Part shown: positions 48,216 through 58,033 of the stretch, piece by piece
Numbering within the stretch: the stretch's first letter is position 1
Layout: every line of letters begins with the position of its first letter
From: Paraspadella gotoi
Taxonomy: Eukaryota > Chaetognatha
Assembly: GCA_051294375.1 (NCBI GenBank)
Contig: CM119263.1
Span: 7,798,635-7,862,634 of the forward strand
DNA length: 64,000 nt
Direction of reading: 5' to 3'
The notes under the pieces: model-generated
Told to the model about the DNA's origin: nothing
What the model saw: the letters and a program-made list of their open reading frames with translations, nothing else
The model's database searches: none
Translations under genes and position numbers: made by a program

Positions 48216-51200
48216 GTAAGTATTTTTAAAATATTTAATTTTTGAGTGCTTGTTTGATATCATAATATAATATTTAAGCATTCCAATCATATTTTATTCG
48301 AACTACCAAAAATTTCCACATTCTATATTCGAGGCAAAAATACGGCGCAGATATATATATATTTTTTCTATTTTTTATGTTTTATTTATAATCCAGCTTT
48401 TGGATAAACCAAACATCGAATCGAGTCATTGACCTTGATTCCGAAAGCCTACTTTTTCCCCTCAAAATTTCTTTTGGTTCTGGAACTAGGTTATTGGTTC
48501 ACCCAATATCCCTCCGATATTATTCTACTACTCCCGAGCCTATTTTTCTCTTTTCATTCCCGTTATGACTTATGTTTTCATAGCCTTTGCCTTCTGGGGT
48601 CAGAACCGAATATTTCATGTAAGGTTCGCCTGGGGCGGTAGAAACTTAAACCCCGTCCTCTCTTGGGCCCGAAGAGCTTTGACCAGGATTTTCGACCCGA
48701 AAAAGATTGGCTGAAGGTTTTGGCCAGGAGAGATGTAATACAACGAAAAATATCAGTAACGGTATCAAATGAAACAATTTAGTTTTTTTTTTTGTGTGTA
48801 AGGAATAATTAATTTAGAAAATACATTTAGGGGAATGTTTTCGAAACTTCCGGCCTCCTTTACATAAATTTCTTTCGACCAAAGTCGTTAACATAATTTT
48901 TTGAAATAATAAATCGCTTAAATTATAAATTGGTCCACTGTTTACGTCACTCTAATCCGTCACCAAATCTTTTTCATTATCCGAGGAAAGTAACGACGGA
49001 AAGCCGGTCAAGTTTGGCAGCTTCGCTTTTCGAGTCTTAACACGTTTTCCTCGCCCAAATCCTTAGTTGATTTAACCGCAGATTATTGCCTCGGAGCGCT
49101 TCATTAATTTCTCTCCTTTTAGCATAACCGTTAACCTTAAATATAAATTTTCTATTAGTTTACATTAAAACTCTCGAGATCCACTAAGGGTTGAGATATC
49201 GGGGTCGGTCGGGCCGAACCCAAAATTCGTGCTCCTCTTTGAATAGGGGTACACAACAATCGAGGTAATTCTCAAGGATTCCCAGGGTTCCAAATTAAAT
49301 ATTGAGAAAGAGAGAGAGAGAAAGAGAAACGAATAAATAATCTTGCCTTGGGTCTCTTATCTCGATCGGCGAGCAGATCCGTAACCGACCGATCGACTCT
49401 GCAGCTCAAGGTGAAAACTTGTTTTAACTAATTCTTGTTACTCAATATTTTTCAAATAGCAGTCGTTTTTTGGAGGGTCGGTTGACTTTACCCGCCCTTT
49501 TGAGATACTTATCTCTTGATCTCTCTTTTAATGTTACTTCAACTTCCCACTTTTAGGACATTATTATTAGCAAGTATTGAAGGTGAAGAAACAAAGAATA
49601 GTTAAAACGAATCATATGGGTGTGGCCTTACCTGCCGATCCCAACGAGTTTCCTTACCTCTTTTTGAAAAACTCGATTATCTCTACAATACCCGCGTTGA
49701 ATAAGATTATAAGTCCCCTTGTTTTTCCAGTTATTGATTTCGCTCTCGATGTGAATAATGGAGGACAGTTCTCTCAGTAAATCGAGATTACATCTCTCGG
49801 CTGCTTTTTTTCCCCTTTCTCCAGTTCTAGTGATCAATGAGCAAATCCAGACAATTTCCAGCGGGGTCTGAGACCTTGCCGTCTCGCTTTAGTGCTCTCC
49901 ACGACGGCGGTGATGATAATGATGGTGGTGGTGTCTAACTAAAGGGAATTCCGAGTACCTGCGCGTTGAGTTGTAAGACCTCGATAACCGCGCCGCTCCC
50001 TTGAGGCAATATGGGGATTTCTTTTCCCCTCGAGCGACGGAGACGTCGTAAGAACGATGAGACACGAAATGCCACCGATGTGCCATCGGTTCACCACCGA
50101 CTCTCCCAAAAATGACGTCCTGTCGCGAAGGATTCTCATTTGATGGCCGTCCCATGTGAAAGAAGACAGAGGGTTTTTTATTAAGACCTATTTTGATTCA
50201 TTGTCCTCGATTTTAAGGATGATCTTAATTATCTTCGGCCGGGTTTTGATCTGACCCTTCAAAGATCTCTCCTTTGTTATTGACAGGTCGAATTCTGTCA
50301 TTATTTCTGCTCCAGACGAAAAAATTCTCTAAATTCCAAGAAAATCCGGTTTTTTACTCTGTGGGAAAGGGATTCATCTGTTCTATGGACCTGTTTGTTT
50401 TTTTTTCTAAACCAGTTTTGAGGATTTTTTTACCACGTTGGTCATTCTAGGCCTGGACTGGTGGCCATAAATGTTTTCCTCAATATCCCGGACAAGGTCT
50501 CGAGGGATATTACGATCGGTCTTTAGCTATAACCGCGCGAGATGGTCAGACGAGTTGTCGTAACTCGTTACAGTTTTTGTTATTTATTACATAGTCTTGC
50601 AATAAATTATATTAATCTCCGTTCAATGTATTTTCTGCGCTGTATTTTCCTAATCAATGAAAAAAAAACTCATCTATTGGTCAAAAGAATTTTTACTTCC
50701 GCCCTAACGGTTTACATTGCATAAGATTAGGGTATTGAAAAAAGAATAAAGGGTTCCATTTGGTTCTTTGTTCGAAAAGAGCTGACCAAGATTGGTCCGT
50801 GAATGGCCTCTCTAACCCTTTCATTGCCCCTTCTTCTCGTCGTAGGAAAACTCCTAAGCGTCGCCTCAGCCTCAACTCGTCCTCGGCAGGATCCACACCC
50901 AACAGCCACAAGGGAGCCTCGCCCTCGCTAGGGGTGGCACCCCTGTGTTCGGGAGATTCCCCCGCTCTCGTCTCTCCTCTCGGGTAAGACTAATTGCTTT
51001 GAACTCGCATGCCCAATAAGGTATTTTATTTTTAATCTTTGAAAAGTGAAAACTGTTTTTTTTTTCTATCGTTATCGTAAATGAAATTAATAATGGGACC
51101 AACAGACAAATATTCTAAACCGATTTTCGTAAATAAAAGCGAGTTATAGTATTGAAGTCATGGTTAAAAATTAATTGGTGGGAAATTCAAACAAGGAAGT

Positions 51201-53797
51201 AACCTAGCATCTGCCTGGCCCGTTGCGGACGGGGCCGTCTCGGCCCATGATTCTTCCTTTGCTCAATGGACTCTCGCGGTCCGCGGGGGGCACATAAAAA
51301 AATTACGGCATCTGGATTGGTCGGATCTCTGTTCGGTCTTTCCTATTATTGGTCGTTTTTTTTCGCGCCTATTCGCCTCTGTTCTCCCCCTCCCCCGAGT
51401 CGATGTTCACTCTGCCAGGAGCCGGAAAACCGTCTCTTCGTTTGATTACTGTGAAAAAAAGGGATGGGGGCTCGATGAATGGTTATTGGCGGGGCACGTG
51501 TTCAGTCTGTCCCGATGGCCGGGTTGAAAAAGGGAAGAGGAGCAAATAGCTAGAGAGAATAGGCAGGGGGGGGAGAAAGGGGAAGCTAGAGAACAGGAAA
51601 AAAGGAAAATTCTCATGGAGTTTCAATACCAGCCGAACTCATGATTTTCTTTTTCCCCTTCCCTCCCTCACAGCGACGCGCAAAGCAAAAAGCAAAAAAG
51701 CTCAAAGGGACGTCAATTTTCGGGACGTCGTCACTTGTTCCCTCGTTCCGCATCTCTTCCAGTAAGTCATAATTCCATCCGTGACAACAAGTCAATATTC
51801 CATCTCTGGCTTGAAACATGGTCATATTTCCATCAATGACTGAATCTTATCCAGAGCTATTTTATATCGGTTCCACCTTGGTTAAAATGGCGAAATGGAA
51901 GAGATGACAGTTTTAAAATCATATGGACTTAATCATTTGAACGACTCCCGACCTTTTTTCTCGTCTATTACTGTCATCAAGCAATACTTGAAATTTATTA
52001 ATACCGTTGTTAAACTTTTAGGTGACCACCGCCGACAAAGAATCCACGTTCGTCTCGGACGCGGCAATGGTTCCCATTTCCGTCGACATTCCCGACTTCC
52101 CCACCATGAGTGGGTTTTCCGACGATTCCCACCCGGAGACGAGTTTAGAGTTGGACAGCCTCATTGATCAAGACTCTGGCCAGAGCATGGCTTCGACGTC
52201 GACGACTCATTCCGAGGACAGCGCGGTCGGCAGCCTCGATTTTTGCTGCTTTGCCAACCGTTTGCGGCGCCGCCGCCGCTTCCGATATTCCTCCGGAGGT
52301 GCTTCTGCCGAATCCGGCGAATCCGAAATCGTGTCGCCGGAGTCTCTCGCCTTCGACGAGGAGACGCTCATGTCGCCGCCGATACCGATGTCGACGGAAT
52401 CGGTCGGGTTTCGCCAGAAGCAGCCCTCCGGAAACTCTGACGATGGTTTCATGGAAGAGCTGGAGAACCTTTCTCCGGGGAAAGGAGGACATCTGCCGTC
52501 ATCCGGAATCTTTTCGCTCCTTAACGCCCCCATTATCAAATCCCAAGCCGTCCTCTCGAAGACGGACGTCGCCGACGAGGATTCGGGCCTCGGAAACTTT
52601 GCCTTTAAGCGTCTCTCGCCGGTCAAAGCGCTAAGATCGGATTCCCTTCCCTGCCGCTTCTCTCCCGTGATCGAGGAAACGAAGCAGGTCTTCGATCTCG
52701 AAGCTTCATCGCTGCCGCCGTCCGAACTCAACAAAGAGAATCTCAGTCATCAGGTAAACATTTCAAACATTTGATTTTAAATATATATAAATTTAAAATG
52801 AATCTATCTATACTACTTTGGTTTCATTTACTTATATTTAAAAACCTTTTAATTCAGGCTGCTAGTCAAAGCCGCTCCAATCTTCGCCACTCTCAATCCT
52901 TCAAGCGTCCGGAGCCGCCCGTCCACGACGAAAGCGCCACGCCGATGCACAATAGTAAAAGGAGAAAAAGTGTAGCCTCGCCTTACAATCTGGACAAGAA
53001 TACCGCAAAGCTCGCCATCCGCAGCTTCAGTATCTCAGACGACCGTCTCAAACAGGCTCTCGGCGTTAGGGAGACCCCCGAGGGCAAAGAGCAGTTAGCC
53101 GACTGTTCGGGGAGATCCTACGTCCTTCCCACCGTCAAGGGAGCTCACCACGATCTCAAGGCCATCACTCCCGAGACTCTGACCCGCCTCATCGACGGAG
53201 AGTTCGACGAGGAGATTGAGAATCATTACGTCGTCGACTGCCGCTATCCCTACGAATATCAAGGGGGTCATATTCGGGTGAGTTTTGAGGAATTTGCTTT
53301 TTATTATTATACTTGTTATATCTTAATTCCTCAAAACTATCTTTATAGCAAATTGATTACATTAACTTTCTTATTTTTTTTAAATACAGGATGGCGAAAA
53401 CCTTTATAACGAGGAAATGATCCTGGACTCGTTCTTCAAAAACGTTCGTGAATCTGTCGACCCAGAGAAGCGAACCGTCATCGTCTTCCATTGCGAATTT
53501 TCCAAAGAACGCGGCCCCCGGCTCATGCGCTTTCTCCGCAAGCAGGACCGCAAAGAGAACGCCGAGTCTTACCCGCGCCTCCGCTACCCGGAGATTTATC
53601 TTCTTGACGGCGGTTACAAGAACTTCTTCGAGTCGACGCCGAAGACGCACTGCGAACCTCGCACCTACGTCCCCATGTTCGAGAAGCGCTTCTCCGCCGA
53701 ACTACGCTTCTTTCGTCGCAAGACCAAGTCGTGGGCTTCGGGAGATCCGCGGGCTACCGTCGGCATGCAGAAGACCCGATCCGGACTCAAGTTTTAG
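47914..53797 (+). CDS. Cdc25-type dual-specificity phosphatase (six exons)
   Basis: Removes inhibitory phosphates from Thr/Tyr of cyclin-dependent kinases and so triggers cell-cycle transitions. Coding exons 47914-48215, 50846-50983, 51674-51761, 52022-52753, 52858-53277 and 53390-53797, all with GT-AG introns and matching phases, give 695 residues, within the family range. The catalytic rhodanese-fold domain (about 520-660) has VVDCRYPYEYQGGHI and the active site HCEFSKER (Cys595, Arg601), then YPEIYLLDGGYKNFF. The N-terminal half is serine-rich and regulatory: RSASLP (171-176) and RSDSLP (381-386) fit the RSxSxP 14-3-3 consensus that checkpoint kinases phosphorylate in relatives; DDG (316-318) matches a known beta-TrCP recognition motif; KEN (414-416) matches an APC/C degron. 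An in-frame ATG at 48007 (GAAATGG) has the better context and would give 664 residues. Family assignment is certain; the first intron (2.6 kb) could hide an extra exon. Confidence 0.95.
48216..50845 (+). other. Cdc25 intron 1
   Basis: 2,630 bp, donor GTAAGT, acceptor TTCTTCTCGTCGTAG. Contains no repeat of the kinds filling 0-45 kb except a short GA run at about 49305-49330. A 67-codon frame at 49577-49780 lies inside it (see rejected items). Confidence 0.8.
50846..50983 (+). CDS. Cdc25 exon 2
   Basis: Encodes a basic TP-containing start (KTPKRRLSLNSSS) and a serine/proline-rich stretch ending PALVSPL. Phase 2 in, phase 2 out; donor GTAAGA. Found by extending the frame between acceptor CGTCGTAG and that donor. 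Confidence 0.85.
51674..51761 (+). CDS. Cdc25 exon 3 (88 bp)
   Basis: Small exon between CCCTCCCTCACAG and GTAAGTC. It is required for frame: without it exon 2 would join exon 4 as GGG-TGA, a stop at once. It is lysine/arginine-rich and ends in the 14-3-3-like RSASLP, possibly also with a nuclear-localisation role. Confidence 0.82.
52022..52753 (+). CDS. Cdc25 exon 4 (regulatory region)
   Basis: 244 codons, phase 0 on both ends. Carries serine-rich acidic segments, an arginine run (RLRRRRRFR), the DDG motif, RLSPV and RSDSLP, the FSPVIEE-type conserved Cdc25 segment and the KEN box. Confidence 0.92.
52858..53277 (+). CDS. Cdc25 exon 5 (start of catalytic domain)
   Basis: 140 codons following a 104-bp intron. 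Begins with serine/arginine-rich sequence and a basic KRRKS patch; from about residue 500 it enters the conserved domain and ends in GGHIR. Confidence 0.93.
53390..53797 (+). CDS. Cdc25 exon 6 (active site and C-terminus)
   Basis: Holds the CX5R loop, the YPEIYLLDGGY segment, CEPRTYVPM and a basic 30-residue tail ending GLKF before TAG. The final tail is the part of the enzyme that helps dock Cdk substrates in relatives. Confidence 0.95.
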   Translation, partial: DGENLYNEEMILDSFFKNVRESVDPEKRTVIVFHCEFSKERGPRLMRFLRKQDRKENAESYPRLRYPEIYLLDGGYKNFFESTPKTHCEPRTYVPMFEKRFSAELRFFRRKTKSWASGDPRATVGMQKTRSGLKF

Positions 53798-54467
53798 ACG
53801 TCAAGAATTTTTTTTTTCTTTCTATATTTCTATTATTTCTATTTTATTTTTAAATTTATATCTTGCCAGAGACTTTTTGCAATGCAATTTCAAAGAATCG
53901 CGTGAGTGCCTTATTCGGACGGTTTTTCTCGTCGTCGTCTCGTAATGCATTCATTTATTTTTGATCTCACTCCCCTTCTTCCCACTTCTCTTTCTATCTC
54001 TCCCTACGTCTCTTTCTGTGTTCGCTTCTTTAGTTTCGTTTTTCGTTTCTTTTCGTTCGTTAGTTACTTTTGGTTAAACTCGCAACTGAAACCTTCCAGA
54101 GAATGTTACATTCGCTTCATCGTTCAGCGAAATATCTTTAATGTAATTTAGTGTTAGAAAAAATACAGGACAAAGAAAATTATTTTTCGGTTACGCGATG
54201 TAGCGTTCATTCTTCTGTAGCTCCAGAGAATCCAGAATTTTCTCAACATAATTTATGTAGAGAAACTCGTTTAGATTTGGTTGCGTAGAATTTATTTATT
54301 ATTAGTTTCGTGCCTCGTCTTTGTACATAGCGTTCTATTTCGATTAGACATAAATTGAGCCGCAATAACTTGTCATGTTTCTTAAACATGTACTTTGTTG
54401 GTTTTGGCGATCCTTTGGTACCTCATCCCCTCCCTAACACAGTAGGACATTTCTAATACTAATTTAA

Positions 54468-54473
54468 ATTAAA
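54468..54473 (+). terminator. Possible poly(A) signal of the Cdc25 gene
   Basis: ATTAAA, the commonest variant of AATAAA, 671 bp after the stop codon and followed by A-rich sequence. No canonical AATAAA was found between the stop and here; the first (AATAAA near 55282) is much further away. Confidence 0.3.
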
Positions 54474-54479
54474 AAAACA

Positions 54480-56556
54480 TTTTAAGTACACCGAAAATGC
54501 AAAAATCTAGTCAATGCCTTTGACCTTCTCCCCTTCCGGTGCCGCCACAGTTTCACTGAATTGTAAAGCTTTTGGTTATCATTACGATATAAAAACATGT
54601 CAATTGTATTTTAATTTCCTAATTGTTAAATATAAAATTTCTCGAATTTCCGTTTGTTTACTTTCAAGACAAAAACCAGAAAATGTGGCTAACGAGAAAA
54701 ACAGCATTTCATTCTGACGACAAATAATTGATTATACAGAGTCTCTGTTGTTTGGACTACGCTGACAGTATGCCTGTTCCGTATCATAAACAAACCTAGT
54801 CTGCTTCGGGAATACAACCATAAATCAAAGCTCGCAAAGCAAAGGGGTTCTTTTGAACCAACTAAAAAATCCCACAACCGATTTTCCTATTGTATATGAA
54901 GGAGGCAAGTTTAGCAAATTATTTATACAATCGCTTTGTGAGGCTGACAATATCTAACATGGTTGTCCAGAAAAGCTCAAGTTGAATTTACTGAAAATTT
55001 TTGAGATTCTAAAAAAAATTTGGTAAGAAATTGGTAAAACCAATATGAAAAATAAAACTATCAATAGAAATACAGATCGAGATATAACATTATCAATTAT
55101 ATCATCCTTACCTGGGAGAGGCTATGGATGGTTTTCGTTATGGCCTCAATGAGAATGTAAATCCTTCTCAGCTCAATAATATACCTGCAAACTTTCAAAC
55201 AAGACTCGCACAGGCTAGTAATATACGTATATCTAAATTTTAGATACTTTCCCGTATACACGAATTTCAAATCGGAGTGAAATAAAGAGATTTTTTATTA
55301 CTCTTAGCTGACTCAATATTATTGATATTTGATCATTTCATTAGTTAGAATATTCCCTGACGTTTATGTTCCTATATAATATATCAATAATAACAACTGG
55401 TGCTCTTGCCTTCAGCAGCTTTTTTTGCCGCTTTTTCCCCCCTTATTTTAATATTTGATATTTAAATTTCAAACTCATTGTAAAAAAAATTGAGACGAAC
55501 ATTACAATTTCTTTATTTTGTATACTGTCTTGGGAGCATGAAAGATTTTTTTATATATATAATTATATATTTTAAGTTTTAATGAGGTAACAAGATCAAA
55601 TCAGATCATTGTTCTTTTCCAATTTTTTTCAAAGCTGAAACTTTTATTTTCTATAAGTTTTAACTAGAAAAATTATAAAATGAAAAAAGTGTCATTGGGG
55701 CTGTGATAAAGTTTTGACATTCTGATTGCTCAAACACATACGTTAATGTCTATATTTGTAAGATAAATAAAATTTTTTTTAATATTTCATTTTTTTATTT
55801 TATTCAAATGCAAAAATATTCCTTTTTTGAAATTCGACCATGGCTTTAATGAGCAAAAAACTAAGAAACTGAGCAAGCTGGACGACGGAGTTAAAAAATA
55901 AAATAACGTCAGCAATTTTTTTACGAGGGTGTAAAATTTGAAGTCGCTATGATTAATAACTTTGCCACAGTATGTGATCTTTTCATTTCACTCACATTTA
56001 AAATCAGTGTAATTACCGCCCCCGCACGCTTAAGTACTTATGTTTATAAAAAAAATATTATTATATGATACAAGCAACAAGGTGTCGCTCAATACTGAAA
56101 TGAAGCAAACAAAACGACATCGGAAAACCCGAGTCGGGCCGGAAAGAAAATTTACCCTCGAGGAATTATTGTCCGAATGCAGTCTTACAAGAAAATACTG
56201 CTCGCTTCTGCACTTCTTTTTTTTAATTTAAGGACTAATTTCAGTGTATAATTTTTATCAAACATATAATATGACAACTCTATGATATGCATTTTGATAT
56301 TATTACAAAACCAAGGACAAAAGTACAAAGAGAAGCCAAGTTTTCTGAATATTACTATAAGAAAAAAATGAAACTAATTTTTTTTACTAAGTTAAAGCGG
56401 CTTCCCGTATCTCGATAAAATATTTTTGGTGATACTCTCAAACAGTATTTACTTTTAAATGCCAAAAAAGAAAAACAAAATAACCAATCTCACAAAGAAA
56501 TATTCAGGCTTACTATACTGGGGATAATGTCTTAGGTCAAAATGTCTAACAGGACC

Positions 56557-56649
<93 letters not shown>

Positions 56650-56847
56650 CATGATTCAGGCAGGCAGAGAGTGATCGAGTGTCACGGTTTTCAGATCTTA
56701 AGATCGGCGAAGACAGGTTCCAAGGAATGATATGATAAGAAACACTGACGGAAGTTAGGACATCACGAGAAAGAGAGGGATAATACTTGGACATTGAAAG
56801 TGGGGGATGTAATTAGTCTCAGAGAAAAAGGATATTCTTCAAGCGAA
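54480..56847. other. Intergenic AT-rich region
   Basis: No gene recognised over about 2.3 kb; short frames are scattered and unsupported. Ends with a clean (GA)n tract at 56559-56647. Confidence 0.55.
56559..56647. repeat. (GA)n microsatellite
   Basis: About 88 bp of GA with a single interruption, 200 bp upstream of the candidate small gene on the + strand. Confidence 0.95.
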
Positions 56848-57274
56848 ATGGACGAGGATTACGACAGCTTTGACGAGGTCGAGGGGGATCGCTCAATCGG
56901 ACGGGGCGCCGACCTTCTCGATAAGTTATCTTTCCTTGACAGGTCAAGAGGCAAGTTTGCGGCGGGGAATTCCTCAATAAAGGCGTGGCAAAAATGGACG
57001 TGGAAAATTAAAAATACTTTTCTTAACGAATTTTCGTCTAAATAATTTCGCCAATTCATCGCCACAGTTGAAAAATAATAAGTTCATTTCAGGTCGGAAT
57101 GACTTGACCGTATTTTTTTTGTTTCCTTTTGTCAGTTTGCATCAATTCGAGATACGAGGACTCTTTGATGATGTACTGGCGCCAGTGGCGCCGCCAGAGC
57201 CGAAGCGCCTTCTCCCGCGCCGCACGCCGCCATCGAAGGCGAAGAAACGCCTGGACGGGGCTCGCCGCCGCTAG
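56848..57274 (+). CDS. Candidate two-exon small gene, antisense to the DM-gene last exon
   Basis: Not recognised. Exon 1 (56848-56942) starts with ATG in a good context (GCGAAATGG) and encodes an acidic, non-repetitive 31 residues beginning MDEDYDSFDEVEGDRS, then a GTCAAG donor. A strong acceptor (GTTTCCTTTTGTCAG, exon from 57136) keeps the frame and gives 46 more codons to [20 protein letters not shown] followed by a basic, proline-rich tail. The joined product would be 77 residues. Codon composition of exon 1 is GC-rich like the Cdc25 exons. Against it: the donor is weak and exon 2 overlaps the coding sequence of the opposite-strand gene, where shadow frames are expected. Confidence 0.28.
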
Positions 57275-57672
57275 GCGTCGTGGCCAGACTCGGGAGAGCC
57301 GCCTGCGGTGTGTCAGCCCCACATGGAACTGGATGATGGGGCAGGGCGAGGGCTGAAAATGAATGAAAGGCTGCGAATGGAGAGAGAGGGGAGAACGCAG
57401 ATTTTGGGATGGAAGGGTCCAAGCACGACGACGACGATGTAGCGTACGATGACGACCCTTCCAGAGGCCAAGTCGTCGAAAAAGGCGGGCAATAAACGCC
57501 ACCTATGTAAGGATGATACGGAATGGGATAAGTGCGGAGGGGCGGGGGCGTGAGAGGGGGCGTGGGGTGGCGCGTGGGAGGGCGTGGGCGTCGGGAGAGA
57601 CGAAAACGAAGACGATGACGTAAGATGAAAAGAGGAAGAGGAGGAGGAAGAGGAAACCGGAAATCGTGGCTC
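57132..57672 (-). CDS. DM-gene last exon (frame chosen by sequence content)
   Basis: The reading with [21 protein letters not shown] and an HHPVPC segment, ending SRIDAN and TGA, is favoured because KSAFSPL is typical of DMA-bearing family members. To enter it from exon 4 the acceptor must be a GAG at 57673 or 57670 rather than the strong CAG at 57692. With CAG the frame is different, serine- and histidine-rich, and stops at 57313. A one-base assembly error in the adjoining repeat could also explain the conflict. Confidence 0.65.
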
Positions 57673-57705
57673 CTCATCCGCCGGCGCCGTCCTGGATAAG
57701 AAAAA

Positions 57706-57774
<69 letters not shown>

Positions 57775-57912
57775 GAGAGAGAAAAAAGAGAGAGTTGTGT
57801 CAACATTGAAGAGGAGCGATGATGGAATATTGATTTGGACACATCTGGATTATGCTCTGGCATCGCGTTATTAACTTAGCCCGCTCGGAGGGAGCGGCGG
57901 TGGAGAGGAACT

Positions 57913-57974
<62 letters not shown>

Positions 57975-57980
57975 CAGAGC

Positions 57981-58033
<53 letters not shown>

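Noticed and set aside
49577-49780. 67-codon frame in Cdc25 intron 1 with faint resemblance to the core of fumarylacetoacetate-hydrolase-like proteins (PYLFLK...PLVFPV pattern)
   Set aside because: The resemblance covers only a few scattered positions, the glutamate ligands of that family are missing, and the frame is closed on both sides. A profile search would decide; I do not call it.
52145-52734. Frames of 115-175 codons opposite or shifted from Cdc25 exon 4
   Set aside because: Shadows of the true exon, which joins in phase with exons 3 and 5.
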